A stretch of 64,000 nt of DNA from Alicyclobacillus sp. GTDB lineage: Bacteria > Bacillota > Bacilli > Alicyclobacillales > Alicyclobacillaceae. Positions 8,489 through 16,338 of this stretch are shown in pieces. The notes beneath the pieces were generated by a model. The model made no database searches and was not told the DNA's origin. It saw only the letters and a list, made by a program, of their open reading frames with translations. The stretch spans positions 1 to 64,000 of the forward strand of contig NZ_JAIMAV010000005.1 of NCBI RefSeq assembly GCF_023511815.1. Reading direction: 5' to 3'. Every line of letters starts with the position of its first letter. The first letter of the stretch is position 1. A program made the translations under genes and the position numbers.

Positions 8489-8926
8489 TTATTTTTTGTC
8501 AATCAACAGCTGACTCAGCTCACCCGCCCACGTCAGCATCCGGCGCGCGTTCCTGCGGTTCACGTACCGGTTCCACGGGATGGGTGCGCCGAGCAGCGGC
8601 CCGGAAAACGGGTGAGGCGCCGGTGCGTGGCTCTTGGCCTGGCCGCCGGCTTTTTCGGACGAGGTCTTGCTCTTGCCGTCCGCCTCTTCCGCCTTGGCCG
8701 ATCCCGGCGCGAACGGGATGGGATGTCCGCCGTCGTCGTCTTTCTCGTCGTTCGCACCTGGGCCGCCCGGCGCGGCCTTTGCATTCCCCTTGGCCGCGGG
8801 AGGAGGCCCGATCCACCCGCGGCGCTTGGCGCCGCGGTGAATCATCGTCACCAGCTCCTGCACCTTCTCATCCTGGGCCACGTGAAACATCAGGGAACCA
8901 AATTTGGCCAGTGAGTTCCACTGCAT
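8489..8926 (-). CDS. Unknown protein with ordered ends and a disordered middle
   Basis: 145 residues. I do not recognise the family. The first 37 residues (MQWNSLAKFGSLMFHVAQDE onward) look helical and end in a basic patch KRRGW. Residues about 40-100 are Pro/Gly/Ala/Lys/Asp-rich and probably disordered. The last 40 residues (IPWNRYVNRRNARRMLTWAG onward) again look folded. It lies directly upstream of ytpB on the same strand, 46 bases from the chosen ytpB start, so co-transcription is likely. No signal peptide or membrane helix. Confidence 0.7.
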   Translation of the reverse strand: MQWNSLAKFGSLMFHVAQDEKVQELVTMIHRGAKRRGWIGPPPAAKGNAKAAPGGPGANDEKDDDGGHPIPFAPGSAKAEEADGKSKTSSEKAGGQAKSHAPAPHPFSGPLLGAPIPWNRYVNRRNARRMLTWAGELSQLLIDKK

Positions 8927-9203
8927 GGGACCACCCCCGGACGGACACCTTCTGCTCCACCGTATGCGCCGCGCGTCTGCCGCGACGCTGCGGATGTCCG
9001 GTGGGCGGCCGGCCGGGACGCGGCTTTGCGCCGCCTGTCGTCCTCCTCTAGCTTATCCGCCGGGGTGGACCCATAGTCCGGGAAACCAGGCGGCGCGCGA
9101 GCTGTCTCAAAACCGTGGAACCGCATGCCCACCTGTGCTACTGTAGGATGGAGGCCACCGTGTTCGCCGAACCGGGGCCATCGCAGGGGAGAGGAACGAC
9201 ATC

Positions 9204-10727
9204 ATGCACGAAGTTGTGGCCATGCATCACCCGAAGGTGCAAGCTCTGCGGAACCTGCGGGCGCGCATGGAAGCGGCGGGCGACGCCGACATCGCCTCCC
9301 GGCTGGCCGATCTGGCGGACCGGTTGGAGGCGGGCGATTCGCGGCCGCACATCGCGTTCTGCGGTCTGTTCTCCGCGGGAAAGTCGAGTTTGATCAACGC
9401 GATCGCCAGGACCCAGGCCCGCCCGACGGGGGCGGTGCCGACGACCGCGGCGGTTGAGAGTTTGGAATACGAAGGTCCCGAAGGAACGCTGATCCTGATG
9501 GACACCCCGGGGATTGACTCCACGGACCCGGCGCACCAGGCGGAGATGGAGGCGGCCCTGCACCGCGCGGACGGCGTGGTGCTGGTCATGGACTACCAGC
9601 ACGTGGAGGCCGAGGAGAATCTGGAGCTGGCGCACAGCCTCCTGGCGCAGGGCAAGCGGCTCCTTCTGGTGGTGAACCAGGTCGACAAGCACGTCGATTG
9701 GGAGCTGGATTTCTCCGAGTACCAGCGGCGCGTCGAGGAGACGTTGGAGGCGTACGACATCCGCTGCGAGGGGCTGTATTACACCTCGACACGCGCGTCC
9801 GTGTACAGCCAGCTGGATGACCTGCGCCGCCACCTGGACGAGTGGGCGGCGGGCGCCGACGACGTGGCGGAGGCGGGCCTCTGGAAGAGCGTGCGGGAAC
9901 TGGTGCGCCAGCACACCGCATCCCAATTCCGGCCGGCGGTGGACGAGGCGTGGCGGCGCGTGGAAGCCGTGCTCGGTTCGGCGCCCAACGCCGACGAGAT
10001 CCCAAAGCTTCGCGAGATGCTGGCGCAGGAGTGGGCGCGTGCGGCGGACGAGCGGGATCGGAAGTTGAAGGAGGTCGCCGCCGAACGCGAGGCGGTGCGC
10101 CAGTCCTTCCTCCGCATGATTGATCTCGCGCAGATTGCCCCGTACGAGACGACGGAGCGGGGACGGCTGTACGTCGAGAGCCTCCGGCCCGACTTTCGGG
10201 TGGGCTGGTTGGGTTGGCGCGAGAAGACGCAGCGCGAACGGGCCGGCCGCAAGGCACGGTTCGTCGCCGATTTGGCGGAGCGCACCGACAAATACCTCCT
10301 GGTGCCGCTGCAGAACGCGCTGCGGGAGTGGGTGAGGACCACCCCGTGGGCGGACGCCGCATGGCTGGAGGACATTCCGGGCATTCGGCTGACGGTCGAC
10401 GAGGCGCTGGTGGACGCTCAGGTCCGCCCGGGCGCCATCGGCTCCGACACGTATCCCTACCAGTACGTCAAGGACGTGGTGGCAGCCATCAAGCGTCAGG
10501 CGTACGGGGGGCTGACGCAGGTGTTGGAGACGTGGTGGAAGGCGGCCGACGCGGCCGTCCGGGCGGCGTTGGCGCCGGTGGAGGCGCGCATGAACGACCT
10601 GCAGACGCGGTTTGACGCCATCGCCGAGTGGCAGGGGCTCGTCGCCGAACAGGAAGCGTACGCCGATCGGGTCTGGCGCGAGGTTCTGGAGGATGCGGAA
10701 GGAGGGGTGGCGGATGTCGCGGGTTGA
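9204..10727 (+). CDS. Dynamin-like GTPase, first of a tandem pair
   Basis: Bacterial dynamin-family GTPase, 507 residues, expected to act on membranes with its partner gene. GTPase motifs: P-loop GLFSAGKSS (about residues 54-62), switch I Thr in PTGAVPTTAAVESLE, G3 DTPGID, and G4 NQVDK. The rest is helical and charged (KLKEVAAEREAVRQ), as in dynamin stalks. No transmembrane helix. ATG at 9204 has GGGGAGAGGA upstream. The 3' end overlaps the next dynamin gene by 14 bases. Together the two products (507 + 663 residues) match the length of the fused two-headed DynA/YpbR protein of Bacillus (about 1190 residues). Confidence 0.85.
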   Translation: MHEVVAMHHPKVQALRNLRARMEAAGDADIASRLADLADRLEAGDSRPHIAFCGLFSAGKSSLINAIARTQARPTGAVPTTAAVESLEYEGPEGTLILMDTPGIDSTDPAHQAEMEAALHRADGVVLVMDYQHVEAEENLELAHSLLAQGKRLLLVVNQVDKHVDWELDFSEYQRRVEETLEAYDIRCEGLYYTSTRASVYSQLDDLRRHLDEWAAGADDVAEAGLWKSVRELVRQHTASQFRPAVDEAWRRVEAVLGSAPNADEIPKLREMLAQEWARAADERDRKLKEVAAEREAVRQSFLRMIDLAQIAPYETTERGRLYVESLRPDFRVGWLGWREKTQRERAGRKARFVADLAERTDKYLLVPLQNALREWVRTTPWADAAWLEDIPGIRLTVDEALVDAQVRPGAIGSDTYPYQYVKDVVAAIKRQAYGGLTQVLETWWKAADAAVRAALAPVEARMNDLQTRFDAIAEWQGLVAEQEAYADRVWREVLEDAEGGVADVAG

Positions 10728-12705
10728 GGAGCGGCTGAACGAGGCCGCATCGCGCCAGGCGCTCGTCTCGACGCTGGAGGAGGCGGCCCGGCACCTGTCC
10801 GCGACCGGCGCGCCCGCGGCGTGGCGGCGGGAGGTCGAGGAGCTGCGGGATCGCATCCGGGCTGCGACCAAGATGGTCGCCGTCTTCGGCGCTTTTTCCG
10901 CAGGCAAGTCGTCCCTGATCAACGCCCTGCTCGGCGAGCCGGTGCTGGTGGTCTCGCCCAACCCGACGACCGCCGCCGTCACCCAGGTGGCCGGGCGGTT
11001 GCCCGACGGGGCCCAGGCGCGGGTTCACTTCAAGACGGCCGCGCAGGTGTGGGAGGACGTCGAACAGGCCATGCGCTTTCTCAGCCGGCCGGCCGCGGAC
11101 CTGGAGGACGCCCTGCGCCAGGCGCGGGCGTGGAAACTGCTCGAATTCGCTCCCTCCGCTCGCCGGCACGCCGCGTTCGTCAAGGCGGTCGCCGCCGGGT
11201 ACGCCGAGGTCGCGGACCGGCTCGGGTCGGTGTTGCCGGCCTCGCGCGAGGAGGTCGGCCGGTACACGGCGCAGGAGCGGTACGCCTGCTTCGTCCAGCG
11301 GGTCGATCTCGCCGAACCGGCGCCCATCCTCGCGTCCGGCGCGGTGCTGGTCGACACGCCTGGGGTGGACTCCATCCACCGCCGGCACACGGATGTGGCG
11401 TTCGGGTACATGCAGGCGGCCGACGCCATCGTGTTCGTCCTGTATTACACGCACGCCTTTTCCCGGGCGGACCGGGAGTTTCTGCGCGAGCTCGGGCAGG
11501 TGCAGGACATCCTCGGCACCGACAAGCTGTTCGTCGTGATCAACGCCGTCGACTTGGCCAGCGATGACGAGGAGCGCGCCGCCGTTCGGGAGCGGGTGCT
11601 GGAGGAGCTGCGGCGGCTGGGTGTGAGGCGCCCGCGCGTGCACGAGGTGTCGAGCCAACTGGCGCTGGTGGCGCTGCAGTGGGCGCGGCACCCGGAGGAC
11701 CCGCGCTTTGCCGGGTTGCTTCGACAACGCCTCGGGCTCTCCGAGGGCGACGCCCTGCCGGATGCGGAGCAAATCCTCGCGCAATCGGGCATCCCGGCGC
11801 TTGCGTCGGATCTGACCGCCTTTGTCGACGGGCAGTCGCTCGCCATCGCCCGCGACGCGGTCGGCCGTCTGCTTCGCACGCGCGCGGCGGACGTGCGGCG
11901 CACCGTGGCCGCCCTTCGCGACGCCCGGTCGGCCGACGAGGCCACCCGCGCCCGCTGGCGCACGGAACAGCAAGCTCTGGCGCAGGCGTGGCGGCAGGCC
12001 GCGGCGGACGTGGCGGCGGGGGACGATCCGGTGGAGCGGGCGCTCAAGGCCGAGTGGGATGAGCTGGCGTATCACATCGGGGAGCGCGTGCGCCTGCGGT
12101 TCGCCGAACTGTTCCGAGAGGCGTTCCATCCCGGCCGGCTCCGGCCGGGCGCCGGCCGAGGCGCGCTCGAGGAGGCGGCCGCGGAGCTGGCGGACGCCAT
12201 CGCCCGCCAGCTGTCCTCGGAGGTGCGCACCTTCGCCCTGCGCGTGCAGCGGCAGACGGAGCGGGCCCTGGCGGAGCAGCGGGAGCGGATGGGCAGGCGG
12301 ATGGAGGAGGCGCACGCCGACTTGAGTCGGCTCCCGGAGCCGGATCCCGTCCCCGCCGCCGAGGCGGCGCGGGCGCAGATCTCGCCGCAGCGGGCGTCAG
12401 GGGCATTCCGGCACTTCTCCAATCCGAAACAGTTTTTCGAGGGCAACGGTGCCCAACTGATGCTCGAGGAACTGGAGGGCCTGTTCGTCCCGGATGCCAG
12501 GGCGGAGGCGGTTTCGCTCACGGAGGCGGTGGCCGCCAAGGTGACGGCGGCCTACCGGGAGATCGCGGCGGCCCTGTACACCGGCGGGGCGGCGGCGCTC
12601 GAGGACGGCGCCGGCGCAAAGCCGGATGCCGGGGCGGACGCCCAGTACGCCGCCTGGGAGGCGGCCGACACCTGGTTCGGGAATTGGTTGCGCGACGAGG
12701 CGTGA
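10714..12705 (+). CDS. Dynamin-like GTPase, second of a tandem pair
   Basis: 663 residues. GTPase motifs: P-loop GAFSAGKSSLINALLG (from about residue 59), switch I NPTTAAVTQVAG, G3 DTPGVDSIH, and G4-like INAVDLA. A long helical arm follows (residues about 330-600, RARWRTEQQALAQAWRQAAA). ATG at 10714 follows GGAGGGG with 6-base spacing, inside the end of the preceding GTPase gene, so translation is coupled and a heteromer is likely. Bacterial dynamins tether or repair membranes under stress; the exact role here is not shown by sequence. Confidence 0.85.
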   Translation: MSRVEERLNEAASRQALVSTLEEAARHLSATGAPAAWRREVEELRDRIRAATKMVAVFGAFSAGKSSLINALLGEPVLVVSPNPTTAAVTQVAGRLPDGAQARVHFKTAAQVWEDVEQAMRFLSRPAADLEDALRQARAWKLLEFAPSARRHAAFVKAVAAGYAEVADRLGSVLPASREEVGRYTAQERYACFVQRVDLAEPAPILASGAVLVDTPGVDSIHRRHTDVAFGYMQAADAIVFVLYYTHAFSRADREFLRELGQVQDILGTDKLFVVINAVDLASDDEERAAVRERVLEELRRLGVRRPRVHEVSSQLALVALQWARHPEDPRFAGLLRQRLGLSEGDALPDAEQILAQSGIPALASDLTAFVDGQSLAIARDAVGRLLRTRAADVRRTVAALRDARSADEATRARWRTEQQALAQAWRQAAADVAAGDDPVERALKAEWDELAYHIGERVRLRFAELFREAFHPGRLRPGAGRGALEEAAAELADAIARQLSSEVRTFALRVQRQTERALAEQRERMGRRMEEAHADLSRLPEPDPVPAAEAARAQISPQRASGAFRHFSNPKQFFEGNGAQLMLEELEGLFVPDARAEAVSLTEAVAAKVTAAYREIAAALYTGGAAALEDGAGAKPDAGADAQYAAWEAADTWFGNWLRDEA

Positions 12706-12730
12706 CCGGTTGAGACGAGAGAGGCGGGGG

Positions 12731-14866
12731 ATGCGGGTGAAACGAAAGGTGACGGCGGAGGACCTCTTTCGCATCGCGCTGGTCGGCGATGTGGCGATGC
12801 ACCCCGGGGGCGGGCAGGTGGCGGTGACCCTGACGCGCCTCAACCCGGAGGACAACGAGTATCACACCCACATCTGGATGGTGGCCACCACCAGCGGGGA
12901 GGCCGTCCCGTTCACCGCGGGGCCCGGGTCGCAGACCAAACCGGCCTGGTCGCCGGACGGGCGCCACCTGGCGTTTCTCGCGAAACGCGGGTCGGACGCC
13001 GCCCAGGTGCACGTGATGCCCGCGGGCGGCGGCGAGGGCGTGGCGGTGACCCACCAGGCGGAGGGGGTGGAGGCGTTTCGCTGGAGCCCGGACGGGCGGC
13101 GGATTGCCTTCGTGTGCCGGACGGCGGAATGGGCCAAGGACACGGTGAACCCCGGTGACGAACGGATCGACCCATCGCCCCGCGCGCGTTTCACCGCCGA
13201 CGTGAAGACCATCCGGCGCCTGCACTGGCGCCTCGACGGGGTGGGGGCGTTCGAGGACCGGCGCCTGCACCTGTTTGTGGTGGATCTCGCGGATCTGATT
13301 GCCCATCGCCGGCACGTGGTCTGGTCGTTCGATCCCGACGGGCAAAGCCCCGCCGTCACGGTTCGCCGTCTGACGGAAGGGCCGTTTGACATCCACGGGT
13401 TCGACTGGACGCCCGACGGCTCGGCGCTCGTGGTTGCGACCAACCGGGAGCCGGACGCGGACCGGACCGGGGCGGTGTATCTGCACCGCGTGCCCGTGCC
13501 GGCGAATCTCGCGGGCTTCGCCCAACCGCACCCGCCGGAGGCGGTGGAGCGACTGCCGGGATCGCCCGCCTTTGTCGACGGCCCGCGCTGCGCACCGGAC
13601 GGACGCCTGGTCGCCTTTTTCGGACACAACTTCGAGCACGGCATGTACACCCAGGCCGGCGTGTGGCTGTACGACCTGGCCGAGGGCCGCGCCCGCAAGG
13701 CGGTCGACGGGACGGACGGGGACTTTGGAAACGAGGCCCTGACGGATACGCGGGCGGGCGGATCGGAGGGGCTGGTGTGGGCGGATCACGGCCGCTCCCT
13801 GTACACCCTCCTCTCACGGCGCGGCACGGTGCAATTGGCGCGCATCGACCTGCGCAGTGGACGCGTGACGCCCGTCACCGAAGGGGAACACGTGATCTTC
13901 ACCTATGCTATCAACCAAAAAGGGTCTGCGGCGGCGGTCGTCCGAGGCACCCCGGTGGAGCCTGCGAACGTGTTCTGGGTGGATCTGCCAGGCGCGGAGG
14001 ACGAACGCCCGGCGCTCAGGCGCCTGACCCAGTGGAACCACGACTGGCTGGCGGAGGTGGATCTCGCTGTCCCGCAACGTTTCCGGTTCACGTCGGACGG
14101 GATGGAGCTCGACGGTTGGGTGATGCTCCCGAACACCCCGCCGCCGCCCGGCGGCCACCCGGCGGTGGTGCAGGTGCACGGCGGGCCGATGGCGATGTAC
14201 GCCGACGCCTTCTTTTTGGAGTTTCAACTGCTGGCGGCAAGCGGAATGGCGGTCGTGTACAGCAACCCCCGCGGCAGCCGCGGCTACGGGCAGGACTTCT
14301 GCGCCTGCATCCGCGGCCGGTGGGGAACGCTCGACTTCGCCGACGTGGAGGCGCTCGCCGAGGCGGCGACGGCCCGGTTTGCCCTCAACCCGGCGCGCCT
14401 CGCCATCGCCGGCGGCAGCTACGGCGGGTTCATGGCCGCGTGGGCGGTTGGGCATACAAACAGGTACAGGGCCGCCGTTGTGATGCGCGCGTGTGTGAAT
14501 GAGTACAGCATGTTCGGGACGTGCGATGTGGGGTACTTCGATCTCGACGACATCGGCTGCGCCCCGTGGGAGGACCCGGGCCCCTACCTCGCCATGTCGC
14601 CGGTGCACTTCGCCGGCAACATCTCGGCGGACGTGCTGATCCTGCACAGTGAAAACGACCTGAGATGCCCCATCGAGCAGGCGGAACAGCTGTACACCGC
14701 GCTGAAGGTCCGCGGGGTGCCGGTGGAGTTCGTGCGCTTTCCGGGGGAGAGCCACGGCCTGTCGCGCAGTGGAAAACCGTGGCACCGCGTGGTTCGCTTG
14801 GAGAAAATCCAGTCGTTTCTGATCCGCACCCTGGAGCTGGAGCCTTGGGACGCGAAACGACGGTGA
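12731..14866 (+). CDS. S9 family peptidase (acylaminoacyl-peptidase type)
   Basis: Serine peptidase of 711 residues that removes N-terminal residues or dipeptides from short peptides. N-terminal beta-propeller repeats (WSPDGRHLAFLAKRG, WSPDGRRIAFVCRTAE) gate a C-terminal alpha/beta hydrolase. Triad: Ser in AIAGGSYGGFMAAW, Asp in ILHSENDLRCPIEQAE, His in FPGESHGLSRSG. No signal peptide, so cytoplasmic. ATG at 12731 has a GAGGCGGGGG purine run just upstream. It starts 25 bases after the dynamin pair and ends 12 bases before the HtrA gene, so all four are probably one operon. A paralogue lies at 51827-53932. Confidence 0.87.
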   Translation: MRVKRKVTAEDLFRIALVGDVAMHPGGGQVAVTLTRLNPEDNEYHTHIWMVATTSGEAVPFTAGPGSQTKPAWSPDGRHLAFLAKRGSDAAQVHVMPAGGGEGVAVTHQAEGVEAFRWSPDGRRIAFVCRTAEWAKDTVNPGDERIDPSPRARFTADVKTIRRLHWRLDGVGAFEDRRLHLFVVDLADLIAHRRHVVWSFDPDGQSPAVTVRRLTEGPFDIHGFDWTPDGSALVVATNREPDADRTGAVYLHRVPVPANLAGFAQPHPPEAVERLPGSPAFVDGPRCAPDGRLVAFFGHNFEHGMYTQAGVWLYDLAEGRARKAVDGTDGDFGNEALTDTRAGGSEGLVWADHGRSLYTLLSRRGTVQLARIDLRSGRVTPVTEGEHVIFTYAINQKGSAAAVVRGTPVEPANVFWVDLPGAEDERPALRRLTQWNHDWLAEVDLAVPQRFRFTSDGMELDGWVMLPNTPPPPGGHPAVVQVHGGPMAMYADAFFLEFQLLAASGMAVVYSNPRGSRGYGQDFCACIRGRWGTLDFADVEALAEAATARFALNPARLAIAGGSYGGFMAAWAVGHTNRYRAAVVMRACVNEYSMFGTCDVGYFDLDDIGCAPWEDPGPYLAMSPVHFAGNISADVLILHSENDLRCPIEQAEQLYTALKVRGVPVEFVRFPGESHGLSRSGKPWHRVVRLEKIQSFLIRTLELEPWDAKRR

Positions 14867-14878
14867 GGAGGGACGGGG

Positions 14879-16234
14879 ATGGCGAGGGGCTGGCGCCGAC
14901 ACGACGATGCCGACTGGAGTGAGGATTGGGGCCGGAGGGGGCGCGCGCCGCGCTGGCGCCGACACGTGGGTGCCGGCGCCGCCGTGTTCGTCATCGGCGC
15001 GGCGGCGGGCTGCGCCGGCACCGCCTGGTTGATGCAGGGAGGTGCGGGCCGGACGGCCGCGCAAACCGGTGCGCTTGGGCCGGCCGCGGCGGGGGTGGGC
15101 GGCAATCCCGGCGCGGGCACGACAGGGGACGGGGGTTCCGGAACCGGCAATCCGGCCGGCCTCCCGCCGCAGACGTCGACGCCATCGAATCCGGTGTGGC
15201 CGTCCACGCCGGGGTTTGCGCCCTCGCCGTCCGGCACCCTTCCCGGGGCCGCCGGGTGGGCCGGCGCGCCGGCCGGCGCGGATGTCACCGCCGTCTACCG
15301 GGCCGTCTCACCGGGCGTGGCGACCATCACCGCGGTGACGGCCGCGGGCAAGAGCGACAATCCGCAGGAGGACATCGGGACGGGGTTTCTCATCGACAAC
15401 CAGGGGGATCTGGCCACCAATGAGCACGTGGTCAGCGGCAAGAAGACGGTGGCCGTGAAGCTGGGCGGCAGGACCTACACCGGTCAGGTGCTGGGCACGG
15501 ACCCGATGGACGACCTGGCGGTCGTGCGGATCTCGCCTCCGCCGGACGTGCGTCCGCTCTCCCTGGGCAGCGCCGAGGGCCTTCAGCCCGGCCAGCCCGT
15601 GATCGCCATCGGGAACCCGTTCCAGCTGACCAACAGCGTGTCGGCGGGCATCATCAGCGGGTTGAACCGCTCCATGCCGACGGACAGCGGGCGTCTGATG
15701 AGCGGGCTGATCCAAATCGACGCCGCGCTCAACCCGGGCAACTCGGGCGGGCCTCTGCTGAACGCCAGCGGCCAGGTCATCGGGATCAACACCGCCATTG
15801 AGAGCCCGGTGGCGGGATTCGTCGGGATCGGCTTTGCGATTCCCATCGACCGGTTCGTCCACCTGCTCCCGAGCCTGCTGCAGGGGGCCGCGGTAGATCA
15901 CCCCTGGCTCGGCATTCGTGCGCTCGACATCGATCCGGCGGTGCAGCAGCAGTTCAAGCTGCCGGTCTCTCAGGGCGTGCTCGTGATCAGCACGGTGGCG
16001 GGCGGGCCGGCGGCGAAGGCCGGGCTGCACGCGGACAGCGGCGGCGCCGACAAGCCGGTCGGAGACGGGGACATCATCACCGCGATTGACGGAAAGCCGG
16101 TGGCGGATGTGGCGGAGCTGACCTCGGCCATCAACCAGGATCGGGTCGGCCAGACGGTGACGCTCAGCGTCCTGCGCCGGGGCAAGGCCATCTCGGTGCA
16201 GGTCACGCTCGGGCCTTGGCCGGACGGCCAGTGA
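14879..16234 (+). CDS. Membrane-anchored HtrA/DegP-type serine protease with PDZ domain
   Basis: Surface quality-control protease, 451 residues. The order is: cytoplasmic Arg-rich tail, one membrane helix (about residues 30-53, AGAAVFVIGAAAGCAGTAW), a Gly/Pro/Thr-rich linker to about residue 130, trypsin-like domain, C-terminal PDZ domain (LGIRALDI onward). The triad is His in LATNEHVVSG (about 183), Asp in DPMDDLAVVRI, Ser in LNPGNSGGPLL (about 289). ATG at 14879 has GAGGAGGGA upstream. Bacillus HtrA genes answer to two-component or sigma control, but no such operator was recognised here. Confidence 0.9.
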   Translation: MARGWRRHDDADWSEDWGRRGRAPRWRRHVGAGAAVFVIGAAAGCAGTAWLMQGGAGRTAAQTGALGPAAAGVGGNPGAGTTGDGGSGTGNPAGLPPQTSTPSNPVWPSTPGFAPSPSGTLPGAAGWAGAPAGADVTAVYRAVSPGVATITAVTAAGKSDNPQEDIGTGFLIDNQGDLATNEHVVSGKKTVAVKLGGRTYTGQVLGTDPMDDLAVVRISPPPDVRPLSLGSAEGLQPGQPVIAIGNPFQLTNSVSAGIISGLNRSMPTDSGRLMSGLIQIDAALNPGNSGGPLLNASGQVIGINTAIESPVAGFVGIGFAIPIDRFVHLLPSLLQGAAVDHPWLGIRALDIDPAVQQQFKLPVSQGVLVISTVAGGPAAKAGLHADSGGADKPVGDGDIITAIDGKPVADVAELTSAINQDRVGQTVTLSVLRRGKAISVQVTLGPWPDGQ

Positions 16235-16302
16235 CCGGGCCGGGAGATTGCTCGGGGCCGCTGGGACCGTGACCGAGGGGCGTTCGGGGTTTGGACGGTG
16301 AC

Positions 16303-16338
16303 CGGGCCGGCGGACTGCATGGGGCCGGCCCGTCGTCT
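16303..16338 (+). terminator. Hairpin between convergent htrA-like and yfhO-like genes
   Basis: 9-bp GC stem (16303-16311 with 16324-16332), 12-base loop, then tcgtcttc. The phrase gtgaccgggccgg occurs at 16231-16243 and again at 16298-16310, a direct repeat in the same gap. Confidence 0.5.
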
